NCBI GenBank assembly: GCA_041917255.1
Contig: JAYRYA010000007.1
Location: 1-64,000 of the forward strand
Source: Zoogloea sp041917255
GTDB taxonomy: Bacteria > Pseudomonadota > Gammaproteobacteria > Burkholderiales > Rhodocyclaceae
Length of the DNA stretch: 64,000 nt
Direction of reading: 5' to 3'
Shown: piece after piece, positions 23,914 through 32,178 of the stretch
Layout of the letters: every line of letters begins with the position of its first letter
How positions within the stretch are numbered: the first letter of the stretch is position 1
The notes under the pieces: model-generated
What the model was told of the DNA's origin: nothing
Database searches by the model: none
What the model saw: only the letters and a program-made list of their open reading frames with translations
Translations under genes and position numbers: made by a program

Positions 23914-26900
23914 TCAGGATTGCGCCTTGCGTTGGGCGGCCTTGGTGAGCCGTTCGTACATGCGTTTGGCCGCGTTGCGGGTTTCTGGTTCCAGCACATC
24001 GAGCAGATCGGGCTTGTCTTCCACTGCCGCCTCGAAGGCGAGGAGCAGCGGGCGGGCATGGCGGTCGTAGCCGAGACCGTGCAGCAAGCCCAGTACGCTG
24101 GCCGCCTGGGTGCGGTTGACGAGCAGCGGGGCGAGGAAGTCTTCGACGAAGGTTTGGCTGACGAGGGCGGTGGGGACGTCGCCAGCGTCGGCGAGGAGGG
24201 TTTCCAGGGCGGCGCGGGTGTCGGCGAAGTTGAGGGCGGCGAGGGCTTGGGTGGCGGCGGTGGTTTGGCGGCGAGAGCGAACCAGATCGAGTTCAAACTG
24301 CCAGCGACCTTGGAGTTCGGTATCAAGGGCGATGGCTTTTTCTAGGGATGCTTGGGCCGCATCCAAGTCGCCCTGATTGGCTTGTAGTCGTCCCAAATTA
24401 CCAAGAGCTCGGCCGTAATTCGGGTTGATTTCTATGGCCTTGCGATAGGCGGCTTCGGCTTCCTTGGTGCGGTCGGGTTGTTCGGCGAGGACGATGCCAA
24501 GGTTGTTCCACGCAAAGGCATGAGCGGAATCAATCTCAATGGCTTTACGACATGCCGTTTCGGCTTCTGCGTTTTTGCCAGGTTGATCAAGAAGTATTAG
24601 GCCAAGGTTGCACCAAGATCCGAAAATCGTGGGGTCGATCTCAACAGCCTTACGGTATGCAGCTTCAGCTTCGCTCGTGCGGTCTGCTTGCTTGGATATG
24701 AGGACGGCGAGGTTGTGCCACGGCCACGCGAATTTTGGGTCGATTTCAATGGCCTTGCGGAACGCAGCTTCTGCTTTATCCACTTCACCGAGCTGTTCGG
24801 CGAGCAGGATGCCGAGATTGTTCTGCGGCCAAGCAAAGTTAGGGTCGAGATCGATCGCTGTGAGGAAGGCGCTTTCGGCTTCTCGGGAGCGGCCATGTTG
24901 AACGGTGAGAAGGCTCCCGAGCCCGTCCCACGGCCATGCGAAGGTTGGGTCAATCTCGATTGCCTTAAGGTAAGCGGCTTCCGCTTCGCCGTTACGCTCA
25001 GGCTGTCTTGCGAGGATGGCTCCGAGCCCGTTCCATGGCCTAGCGTCTTGTGGATCTAGTTCGGCTGCTTGAAAAAAAGCCATTTCGGTGCCGACCGAGT
25101 CATTGTTGATTGCATCAAGCAAGCATCCCCGTTCGTATTCGGTCCGAGCGGTGATACCGCTGTGGATCGCTTCATCGAGGGCATGTTGGGCTTGAGTTAG
25201 TTGTCCTGAGCATCGTAATGCTCCGGCAACGTTGGCCCAAGCGTCAGCGCCAGCCTTGGCTGCATGCGCTCGTCCCCAGGTGATCCAACGTTCTGCTGCG
25301 GCTTCGTCGGTGAGTTCGACGCAGTTCCACGAACCCACCAGCCGCCACGCCAGATCGTCGATGTTTGCTTGGCCACTGGCTTTTTGCGCTGGCGCAACGT
25401 CTTCCGGAAGAAGGTTGGGCAGCGGGAAGAAGCCGCGGGCGCGCAAGTTGTAGAGTAGCGGCAGATCGCTTTCCAACAGGCCGTAGCGCAGCAGCTTGCG
25501 CCGCTCCGCGAGTTGGTAAGTGCGCACGCGCTCGGCTTCGGTGATGGCGGTGTCGGGGGTGCTCAGTGCATCGACGGCAGCGCGTTTGGCTTCCAGACGC
25601 AGATCGAGCGCGCCGACCAGCGCATCCTGTTCGGCGGCGGTGAGGCCGTGGTCGTTGCAATTGGCTAGGCGCGTGCGCAGGGTTCGCAGGGTGGCGAGGT
25701 CTTCGCTCAAGTCGCTACTCGGAAGAACTTCATCCATTTCTGCGCCTGCTTCGGCGGCGTAACGGGTGGCGCACTCGGCGCCCCAAGCCTCAAGGCTGCG
25801 CCGGTCGGCGCGGTTGCCCCGCATGTCGGCCATGGCTAGGGCGAACATGGCTTCAGCGCGGGCAGAGCCGCTGGCACCCTGCAGCGCCGCGGCGAGTTCC
25901 TCCTCGTCGTACATCGCCTCGAGAAATTCGCTGAGCCCAAGGGCGCTCTGGCGGACGCGGCGGTTGCCGCGCATTTGCAGCCACAGGCGAAAGAGTTGTT
26001 CGGCGATGCGGTATTGGGTGCGGCCGTGGGCGGCGGATTTTTCGAGGAGGCCTTCGCGCTCCAGCACGTCCAGTTGGGCGGAGACGGTGTTGGTGGGCAG
26101 ACCGGCGTGGGCGCCCAGCTCGGCGGCGGTGTGGCCGAAGCGCAGGCCGCTGCCGTCACCGGGCCGGCGTACGGCGAGGGCATGCATCACCACCTGAGCC
26201 TGCTCCGACAGGTCTTCGAAGCGGGCCTTGTAGTAGGGGGTGGTGAGGTCCATCAGGCGCTCGAAGTCGTCCACGGCGCGGCTATTGGGGCCTTGCTGGA
26301 GCAGGGTGAAGATCAGGCCGATGGCGCGGGGGTTGCCGCCGGTGAGGTCGTAGAGGGCTTCGATGCGGCTGGGGCGGGTCTTGAGGCGGGTCTTGAGGCG
26401 GTCCTTGATCTCGGGGCTGCCCTGGCGGTCGGCGAGGTGTTCGAGCACCTGGCGGACTTCGGCGAGTTCGAGCCGGCCCAGGCGCTTGGGGATGAAGAAG
26501 TCGTAGAAGGCTTTGTCGTAGTCGGTGAAGGGCTCGGAGAGGCGCACCGAGCCGCCGATGACGATGGGCGAGCGGGTGGTGGACAGGGCTTCGCGCAGTT
26601 CCCAGTAGGCGGCGGCGTGGGGGTCCTTGCGCTTGCGGCCTTGCTTGTCGATGCGGTCGAAGACCATGTCCAGGTTGTCCACCAGCATTACCGGGCGGCG
26701 CTGGAGCTTGTCGCAGGTGTCGAGGAGCAGGGTGAGGCCGGCGTTGGCGGGTTGGTCGCCGCTGCGAGAGGCGCTGCGGCCGGCGTCGGTACGGTCCATC
26801 AGGGCGTCGGCTTCGGCGCCGCGGCCCAGGCGGTCGAGTTCATCCACCAACGCTTCGCAGGCGGCCCACCAGAAATCGGCCAAGTCCTTGACCTGATAGA

Positions 26901-27183
26901 GCTCTTCGGGGAAGGACAGGGCGATGAGGTGGTCGGAGAGGTCGGCGTCGCGGCGGATGGCGACGGCGAGGCGTTTGAGCAGGGTGGTCTTGCCGGCGCC
27001 GCGCAGGCCGATGAGCAGGTAGTGCTGGACGCTGCCTTCGAATGGCGCGCGGGCGAGTTCGTCACGCAAGAAACGGAACTCCGCCTGACGGACGATGAAG
27101 CCGGCGACGAGGGCGTCGTCGCTGAGCCAGTCGGGGTTGTAGTGGTGGGTGGCGACGCTCACAGGCTGTTCCTCCGGTTCCAC
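23914..27183 (-). CDS. Large P-loop NTPase with winged-helix linker and TPR repeats (STAND-like)
   Basis: A 1089-residue protein. Walker A is GLRGAGKTT (59-67), Walker B MLVDNLD (166-172). A nucleotide-binding domain extends to about 330, with LTGGNPRAIGLIFTLLQQ as the sensor-2-like region. A winged-helix segment (about 350-420; AELGAHAGLPTNTVSAQLDVLEREGLLEK) follows, then a helical region, and about seven 35-residue TPRs at 712-950 (pattern FAWPWDGLGSLL...EAE-AF-KAI-IDP). This is a STAND-type layout: sensor repeats, NTPase switch. No N-terminal effector domain is visible. It overlaps the upstream ATPase gene by 25 bp. The TPR section is visibly more AT-rich than the rest. Function unknown; a stress or anti-phage role is conceivable. 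Confidence 0.8.
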   Translation of the reverse strand: MEPEEQPVSVATHHYNPDWLSDDALVAGFIVRQAEFRFLRDELARAPFEGSVQHYLLIGLRGAGKTTLLKRLAVAIRRDADLSDHLIALSFPEELYQVKDLADFWWAACEALVDELDRLGRGAEADALMDRTDAGRSASRSGDQPANAGLTLLLDTCDKLQRRPVMLVDNLDMVFDRIDKQGRKRKDPHAAAYWELREALSTTRSPIVIGGSVRLSEPFTDYDKAFYDFFIPKRLGRLELAEVRQVLEHLADRQGSPEIKDRLKTRLKTRPSRIEALYDLTGGNPRAIGLIFTLLQQGPNSRAVDDFERLMDLTTPYYKARFEDLSEQAQVVMHALAVRRPGDGSGLRFGHTAAELGAHAGLPTNTVSAQLDVLEREGLLEKSAAHGRTQYRIAEQLFRLWLQMRGNRRVRQSALGLSEFLEAMYDEEELAAALQGASGSARAEAMFALAMADMRGNRADRRSLEAWGAECATRYAAEAGAEMDEVLPSSDLSEDLATLRTLRTRLANCNDHGLTAAEQDALVGALDLRLEAKRAAVDALSTPDTAITEAERVRTYQLAERRKLLRYGLLESDLPLLYNLRARGFFPLPNLLPEDVAPAQKASGQANIDDLAWRLVGSWNCVELTDEAAAERWITWGRAHAAKAGADAWANVAGALRCSGQLTQAQHALDEAIHSGITARTEYERGCLLDAINNDSVGTEMAFFQAAELDPQDARPWNGLGAILARQPERNGEAEAAYLKAIEIDPTFAWPWDGLGSLLTVQHGRSREAESAFLTAIDLDPNFAWPQNNLGILLAEQLGEVDKAEAAFRKAIEIDPKFAWPWHNLAVLISKQADRTSEAEAAYRKAVEIDPTIFGSWCNLGLILLDQPGKNAEAETACRKAIEIDSAHAFAWNNLGIVLAEQPDRTKEAEAAYRKAIEINPNYGRALGNLGRLQANQGDLDAAQASLEKAIALDTELQGRWQFELDLVRSRRQTTAATQALAALNFADTRAALETLLADAGDVPTALVSQTFVEDFLAPLLVNRTQAASVLGLLHGLGYDRHARPLLLAFEAAVEDKPDLLDVLEPETRNAAKRMYERLTKAAQRKAQS

Positions 27184-28394
27184 CAGCGGCGCAGGGGTTC
27201 GAGGGCGAAGCGGTAGTGGCGGGCGCCGCTGCTGTCGTCGGCGAGCCAGTAGGCGTCGCGAAGGAGGATGTCGCGCAGGCGCACGAAGAGGGCGCGGGCT
27301 TCGTCGTCAGTGGCGTCGGGGTGGCGTTGCTGGACGGTGGCGAGCAGGTTTTCGGCGCGGGTTCCGCGTGCGAGGGTGGCGCTCTGGTTGAGCAGGGCCT
27401 TGGCGAGGGTGGCGAGGGGTGCGCTGAGCTGCATGTTCAGGCGGCTGTCCCAGTGGTGGAAATCGTTATCGGCGCCGACGCCGGGCTGGATGATCAGCTC
27501 GATGGTCTTGTCGATGAGATCCTGCGGTGGCGTGCCGGGGTTTGCGGCGATCAGGCTGCGCAGTTGCTGGAAGGCGATCTGGAGGTAATAGGGCTGGGGC
27601 CAGCTCACGGCATCGACGAGGCTACGGACGGCTGTGTCGTCGAGGGCCATGGTGTAGCTGGTGGCCAGTTCGCGGATCAGCTGGCAGGCGAGCGGGTCGG
27701 TGAAGGGCGGCAGGTTCTGGTGATTGAGGCTGTTGATGGTGTCGGCCATGCCGTGCTCCTGCACCAGCGTGTCGAGGCCCACCGAGCCGGAGATCAGCCA
27801 GCGCACCTTGCCGGCGCTGGCGAGGGCGCGCACGTCGTTGCGGAACCAGTCGAGAAAGCGGCGCACCCGCTGCACGCCGTTTGCCGAGTCTTGCCGGATG
27901 ATGTTGAAGAGCATGATCGGCAGCTCATCCACGTAGATCAGCCAGTGGTCGTCGAGCTCGCCGAGGAGGGCCAGCAGGTCGTTGCCGACCGTGGTCCAGT
28001 CGTCGGCGTCGGTGCCACCGAGCCCGACTTCGGCGGTGGCGCCAAAACCGCCGAGTTTGAGGGATTTGATGCGCTTGCCCAAGGCGCCGAGCTTGTCCCG
28101 CATCCCGTCCCACAGCTTGCCGGTGAAGGAGTCGAGGGCTTTTTTGAGGGCATCTTCGAGTTTGTCGAGAAAGCCTTTTTCATCGTTACACGAGGCAACG
28201 ACGATCTCGACGACTTTCCAGCCGTCCTTGTGGGTGATGGCCATCACCGCGCGGGCGAGGGAGGTCTTGCCGATCCGCCGGGGGCCGAGGAGCAGGATGT
28301 CGTCGTGGTTGAGGATTTCGCGGAGATGGCGGGCGACGTCGTTGCGACCGAAGAAGTTGTCGCCCTCGACGGGAGAGCCGGCGATGTTGTCCAT
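27159..28394 (-). CDS. AAA-type ATPase (GxxGRxD-type), operon partner of the TPR NTPase
   Basis: A 411-residue P-loop ATPase. The N-terminal FFGRNDVARHLREIL box is typical of AAA_14/MalT-like ATPases. Walker A is GPRRIGKTS (37-45), Walker B LIYVDELP (152-159), and WLISGSVGLDTLV resembles a sensor-1 region. The C-terminal part reads like a winged helix (YRFALEPLRRWWNRR). No nuclease or toxin domain is seen. The ATG at 28394 was chosen because a longer frame would run through the 16-bp promoter repeats. It overlaps the TPR-NTPase gene, so both act together; the function is unknown. Confidence 0.78.
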   Translation of the reverse strand: MDNIAGSPVEGDNFFGRNDVARHLREILNHDDILLLGPRRIGKTSLARAVMAITHKDGWKVVEIVVASCNDEKGFLDKLEDALKKALDSFTGKLWDGMRDKLGALGKRIKSLKLGGFGATAEVGLGGTDADDWTTVGNDLLALLGELDDHWLIYVDELPIMLFNIIRQDSANGVQRVRRFLDWFRNDVRALASAGKVRWLISGSVGLDTLVQEHGMADTINSLNHQNLPPFTDPLACQLIRELATSYTMALDDTAVRSLVDAVSWPQPYYLQIAFQQLRSLIAANPGTPPQDLIDKTIELIIQPGVGADNDFHHWDSRLNMQLSAPLATLAKALLNQSATLARGTRAENLLATVQQRHPDATDDEARALFVRLRDILLRDAYWLADDSSGARHYRFALEPLRRWWNRRNSL

Positions 28395-28412
28395 GGGTAT
28401 GGTCTTGGGGTT

Positions 28413-28460
28413 TGCGCAAAGAAAATATAGTGCAAAGAATTCTTTGTGCAAAGAAAATTT
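28413..28460. repeat. Three tandem 16-bp direct repeats (operator-like)
   Basis: Units at 28413-28428, 28429-28444 and 28445-28460 share the core GCAAAGAA with exactly 16-bp spacing (TGCGCAAAGAAAATAT, AGTGCAAAGAATTCTT, TGTGCAAAGAAAATTT). They lie 19 bp upstream of the ATPase start, inside its predicted promoter, in strikingly AT-rich DNA. They look like an operator array for a dedicated DNA-binding protein, possibly one of the two NTPases. Confidence 0.7.
28424..28452 (-). promoter_or_regulatory. Predicted sigma-70 promoter of the NTPase pair
   Basis: On the minus strand TTTGCA (28452-28447), a 17-bp spacer and TATATT (28429-28424) form a plausible -35/-10 pair about 30 bp before the ATPase start codon. 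It overlaps the three 16-bp repeats, so repeat binding would block or modulate it. Confidence 0.45.
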
Positions 28461-28490
28461 TGTACTGAAGTGCCTGTTTCAGGTGTCAAC

Positions 28491-28517
28491 AAAAAAGGGC
28501 GCCCCGCAGGACGCCCT
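28491..28517 (-). terminator. Intrinsic terminator of lipA
   Basis: On the minus strand AGGGCGTCC-TGCGG-GGCGCCCT followed by TTTTTT, 23 bp after the lipA stop codon. It separates lipA transcription from the downstream NTPase operon. Confidence 0.75.
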
Positions 28518-28539
28518 CTCGATCAACAGTTGGAGTCGC

Positions 28540-29487
28540 TTACACCACCCCCGCACCATGCGCCTGCTGGTCGGCCCAGTAGCTGGAGCGGACCATCGGG
28601 CCGCAGGCGGCGTTCTTGAAGCCCATCTTGAGCGCTTCGGTCTCGAACATCTTGAAGGTGTCGGGATGGACGTAGCGCAGCACCGGCAGGTGGCCGCCGG
28701 AGGGCTGGAGGTACTGGCCGATGGTGAGCATGTCCACGTTGTGGGCGCGCATGTCGCGCATCACTTCGAGGATCTCGTCGTCGGTTTCGCCGAGGCCGAC
28801 CATCAGGCCGGACTTGGTGCTCACATCTGGGTGGCGGGCCTTGAACTGCTTGAGGAGCTCCAGCGAGTAGGCGTAATCCGCACCCGGGCGGGCCTGCTTG
28901 TAAAGGCGCGGCACGGTTTCGAGGTTGTGGTTCATCACGTCCGGCGGGGCCTGGTCGAAGATGTCGAGGGCGATCTCCATGCGGCCGCGGAAGTCGGGCA
29001 CCAGCACCTCGATGCTGGTCTTGGGGCTGGCCTCGCGGGTGGAGCGGATGCACTCGACGAAGTGCTGGGCGCCGCCGTCGCGCAGGTCGTCGCGGTCCAC
29101 GCTGGTGATCACCACGTAGTTGAGGCGCATCGCGGCGATGGTCTTGGCGAGGTCGGCCGGCTCGTTGGCGTTGAGGGGCTCGGGGCGGCCGTGGCCCACG
29201 TCGCAGAAGGGGCAGCGGCGGGTGCAGATGTCACCCATGATCATGAAGGTGGCCGTGCCCTTGCCGAAGCATTCGTGGATGTTGGGGCAGGAGGCTTCCT
29301 CGCACACGGTGTGGAGCTTGTGCTCGCGCAGGGTGTCCTTGATCTCGTTGAAGCGCTCGACCTCGGCGCCGGCGCCGAGCTTGATGCGGATCCACTCCGG
29401 CTTCTTCAGGCGTTCGGCCGGGACGATCTTGATCGGGATGCGGGCGGTCTTTTCGGCGCCGCGCTGCTTGCGGCTCTCGGATTCCAT
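28540..29487 (-). CDS. lipA: Lipoyl synthase (radical SAM)
   Basis: A 315-residue LipA, which inserts two sulfurs into protein-bound octanoyl groups to make lipoyl cofactor. It has both clusters: the auxiliary 4Fe-4S site C62-x4-C67-x5-C73 (CEEASCPNIHEC) and the radical-SAM motif C88-x3-C92-x2-C95 (CTRRCPFC). The C-terminal RSSY motif that ligates the auxiliary cluster is present. It follows lipB by 18 bp, a normal lipB-lipA operon. Confidence 0.97.
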   Translation of the reverse strand: MESESRKQRGAEKTARIPIKIVPAERLKKPEWIRIKLGAGAEVERFNEIKDTLREHKLHTVCEEASCPNIHECFGKGTATFMIMGDICTRRCPFCDVGHGRPEPLNANEPADLAKTIAAMRLNYVVITSVDRDDLRDGGAQHFVECIRSTREASPKTSIEVLVPDFRGRMEIALDIFDQAPPDVMNHNLETVPRLYKQARPGADYAYSLELLKQFKARHPDVSTKSGLMVGLGETDDEILEVMRDMRAHNVDMLTIGQYLQPSGGHLPVLRYVHPDTFKMFETEALKMGFKNAACGPMVRSSYWADQQAHGAGVV

Positions 29488-29505
29488 GGGGGCTGCGTCC
29501 TTTGG

Positions 29506-30123
29506 TCAGGCAGTGGGGGCGACGTCGGGAAAGTGCCGCCGCAAATGGCCGAGCAGGCGCTCGGCAACGGTGTCGGGCGCTTCGGTGACGCCGAAGTCTT
29601 TGAGTTGGATGGTCTTGAGCCCACTATAGCCGCAGGGGTTGATCCAGGTAAATGGTGTCAAGTCCATATCGACGTTGAGGGACAGACCGTGGTAAGAGCA
29701 GCCGTTCTTCACCCGCAGGCCCAGCGCCGCGATCTTGGCGCCGTCGATATAGACGCCCGGTGCGCCATCCTTGCGGCGGGCGTCGAGGCCGTAGTCGGCG
29801 ATGCAGTCGATGATGGCCTGCTCGAGCAGGCTGACCATCTCGCGCACCTTGAGCTGGCGGCGGTGCAGGTCGAGGAGCAGGTAGCCCACCACCTGGCCGG
29901 GGCCGTGGTAGGTGATCTGGCCGCCCCGGTCGATCTTGACCAGCGGGATGTCGGTGGCGTGGATCAGGTGCTCGGGCTTGCCGGCCTGGCCGAGGGTATA
30001 CACCGGCGGGTGCTGTACCAGCCACAGCTCGTCGGGCGTGCTTTCGTCGCGGGTGGCGGTGAATTCCTGCATGGCCCGCCAGGTGGGCTCGTAGGGGGCG
30101 AGGCCGAGGTGGCGGACGATCAC
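29506..30123 (-). CDS. lipB: Octanoyl-[ACP]:protein octanoyltransferase
   Basis: A 205-residue LipB transferring octanoate from ACP to lipoyl domains. Conserved segments are VYTLGQAGKPEHL, the RGGQITYHGPGQVVGY loop, AKIAALGLRVKNGCSYHGLSLN with the catalytic Lys, and NPCGY with the acyl-accepting Cys. The start overlaps the ybeD stop by 4 bp, so ybeD-lipB-lipA are coupled. Confidence 0.96.
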   Translation of the reverse strand: MIVRHLGLAPYEPTWRAMQEFTATRDESTPDELWLVQHPPVYTLGQAGKPEHLIHATDIPLVKIDRGGQITYHGPGQVVGYLLLDLHRRQLKVREMVSLLEQAIIDCIADYGLDARRKDGAPGVYIDGAKIAALGLRVKNGCSYHGLSLNVDMDLTPFTWINPCGYSGLKTIQLKDFGVTEAPDTVAERLLGHLRRHFPDVAPTA

Positions 30124-30389
30124 AGGACGACCTTCACCATCGGGTGGGACGACAGCTCGCGGTACAGGTTGTCGAGCTGCAGCTGCGAGGTGGCGTTGAG
30201 GGTGCAGGTGATGGCCAGGTAGTTGCCCTTGGACGAGGGCCGCATCTGCATCGAGCCGGGCTCGAAATCGGGGGCGTGGCGCAGCACGACCTCCAGCACC
30301 GTCTGGGCAAAGTGATCGACCCGCGCGCCCATGATCTTGATGGGGAACTCGCAGGGAAACTCGAGCAGGGTCTGGCGTTCTTCAGTCAT
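30120..30389 (-). CDS. ybeD: DUF493 family protein YbeD
   Basis: An 89-residue member of the small DUF493/YbeD family with an ACT-like fold. LLEFPCEFPIKIMG, then RPSSKGNYLAITCTLNATSQ and VKVVL at the C-terminus match E. coli YbeD closely. The family sits next to lipB in many proteobacteria but its biochemical role is not established. The ATG at 30389 gives the standard length; longer frames upstream lack family similarity. Confidence 0.88.
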   Translation of the reverse strand: MTEERQTLLEFPCEFPIKIMGARVDHFAQTVLEVVLRHAPDFEPGSMQMRPSSKGNYLAITCTLNATSQLQLDNLYRELSSHPMVKVVL

Positions 30390-30519
30390 GGCCTGGATGG
30401 GGATGGGGAGGCGTGTGGGGCGTGAAAAGCGCATCCCAAGACACCGGATGCTCTCAAGATGGGTGCGACCGGCCGAAAGTTCAAGGCCGGGATGAATCCC
30501 GGCCCCATTCAGCGCTGGC

Positions 30520-31644
30520 TCAGAGGTTCTTGAACCACAGGCGGATGGCGTCCCACATGCGGCCAAACCAGCCGGCCTGGGGCACTTCGTCGAGGGCGAC
30601 GATGGGGTAGTCGCCAATCGGCTTGCCGTCGAGGGACAGCTGCAGGGTGCCCACCGGCTGGCCCTTGGCCAGCGGCGCCATCAGCGGCTGCTGGCTGATC
30701 ACGTTGGCCTTGAGCTTGGCGGCGTCGCCCTTGGGCAGGGACAGCACGAAGTCGTTCAGGAAGCCGGCCTTGACGCTGTTCTCGCTGCCCTTCCAGACGC
30801 GGAACTCATTGACCGCCTGGTTGGCGCCGTACACCTTCACGGTGTCGTAGGCCAGGTAGCCCCAGTTGAGGAGCTTCTGGCTTTCCTGGGCACGCACCGA
30901 ATCGCCGGTGGTGCCGACGACGACCGACAGCAGACGGCGGTCGTTACGCTTGGCCGAGGCGATCAGGCAGTAGCCGGCGCTGTCGGTGTGGCCGGTCTTG
31001 ACGCCGTCGACGGTCGGGTCGAGGAACAGCAGGCGGTTGCGGTTAGGCTGCTTGATCTTGTTGTAGGCGTATTCCTTGATCGAGTAGATCGGGTAGAACT
31101 CGGGGAAGTCGCGGATGATCGCCGAGGCCAGGATCGACAGGTCGCGCACGGTGGTGAGGTGCGACGGGTGCGGCAGGCCGGTGGCGTTCTCGAAGTGGGT
31201 GTTCTTCATGCCCAGGCGGGCGGCTTCCTTGTTCATCAGCTGGGCGAAGGCTTCTTCGGAGCCGGCGATGGCTTCGGCCAGCGCCACGCAGGCGTCGTTG
31301 CCCGACTGGATGATCATGCCGTGGATCAGCTCATCCACCGTCACCGGCTTGAGGGGCTCGATGAACATCTTGGAGCCGGGCACCTTCCAGGCCTTTTCGG
31401 ACACCGGGATGGTCTGGTCGAGGGCCAGCGTCTTGTTCTTGATGGCCGCAAAGGTGAGGTAGGCGGTCATCAGCTTGGTGAGGGACGCCGGCTCGATCCG
31501 CTGATCGGGTTTTTCGGTGGTGAGGATCTGGCCGGAGCCCACGTCGAGCAGCAGCCACGCCTTGGCGGCGACCGGCGGCGGCGTCAGTTGGGCGAAGGCG
31601 AGGGACGGCAGAATCAGTAGAAGCAGGACGATGCGTTGCAGCAT
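30520..31644 (-). CDS. dacA: D-alanyl-D-alanine carboxypeptidase (PBP5/6 type)
   Basis: A 374-residue low-molecular-weight penicillin-binding protein that trims the terminal D-Ala of peptidoglycan stem peptides. An N-terminal signal peptide ends at LAFA|QL. Catalytic motifs are S54-L-T-K57, S114-G-N116 and K216-T-G218. The C-terminal beta domain is followed by an amphipathic helix (WFGRMWDAIRLWFKNL), the membrane anchor of the family. Start chosen at 31644 to give the signal peptide; an in-frame extension to 31770 would bury it. Confidence 0.95.
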   Translation of the reverse strand: MLQRIVLLLLILPSLAFAQLTPPPVAAKAWLLLDVGSGQILTTEKPDQRIEPASLTKLMTAYLTFAAIKNKTLALDQTIPVSEKAWKVPGSKMFIEPLKPVTVDELIHGMIIQSGNDACVALAEAIAGSEEAFAQLMNKEAARLGMKNTHFENATGLPHPSHLTTVRDLSILASAIIRDFPEFYPIYSIKEYAYNKIKQPNRNRLLFLDPTVDGVKTGHTDSAGYCLIASAKRNDRRLLSVVVGTTGDSVRAQESQKLLNWGYLAYDTVKVYGANQAVNEFRVWKGSENSVKAGFLNDFVLSLPKGDAAKLKANVISQQPLMAPLAKGQPVGTLQLSLDGKPIGDYPIVALDEVPQAGWFGRMWDAIRLWFKNL

Positions 31645-31760
31645 GGCAGGGGCAAAAAGCGAAAAAAGTGCGATTATAGTCGCGCAGTTCTCCACGTCTC
31701 CCGCGGAATTTTCGGTCACGGCCGGAACTCGCTCGCCCGTCTGCGGTCTTGATTGTTGCA

Positions 31761-32075
31761 ATGCACACATTTCGTCTGCTTCTCCTTCGTTTCATGTCCC
31801 TTGCGCTCGCCGGCGTCGTGCTTGCGTGGGCGGGGACCGTTTCGGCGTCCGAAGCCTTCGATTCGGCTACCGATCTGGTGGAGCAGATCAGCGAACAGAG
31901 TAGCCCTACGCTGAGCGCCTACGACGGCGTGGATGAGCCGCTCGATTGTCCCGCGCTCATCAGTGGGTTCAGCCTTGTTCCGCCGCCCTTCTTCGGGACG
32001 CGTCGCGTGACGCCGCCGCCTGCCTTCAGTTCGATTCTCCCCCGCCCCACGTCGCCACCTCCGCGGCACGCCTGA
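31761..32075 (+). CDS. Small secreted protein upstream of the efflux operon
   Basis: Not recognised. The 104-residue product has a clear signal peptide (LLLLRFMSLALAGVVLAWAG, cleavage near VSA|SE) and a proline-rich C-terminus. It is divergent from dacA and 100 bp upstream of the CzcC-like gene on the same strand. Small exported proteins (CzcI-like) often precede czcCBA operons and this may be one, but sequence similarity was not evident. The ATG at 31761 was preferred to an upstream TTG. Confidence 0.6.
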   Translation: MHTFRLLLLRFMSLALAGVVLAWAGTVSASEAFDSATDLVEQISEQSSPTLSAYDGVDEPLDCPALISGFSLVPPPFFGTRRVTPPPAFSSILPRPTSPPPRHA

Positions 32076-32178
32076 GTTCCGTCAGTCCGATCTGGAAGGC
32101 ACGACCGGCCCTTGGTCGAGCCATTCCGCGCCCCCCGTGAATCGACACCAGCGGCTCGTTGAGCGCTGAAGGATCCCC

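Noticed and set aside
28413..28460. Possible CRISPR array
   Set aside because: Units are 16 bp, contiguous without spacers, only three, and there are no cas genes; an operator array fits better.
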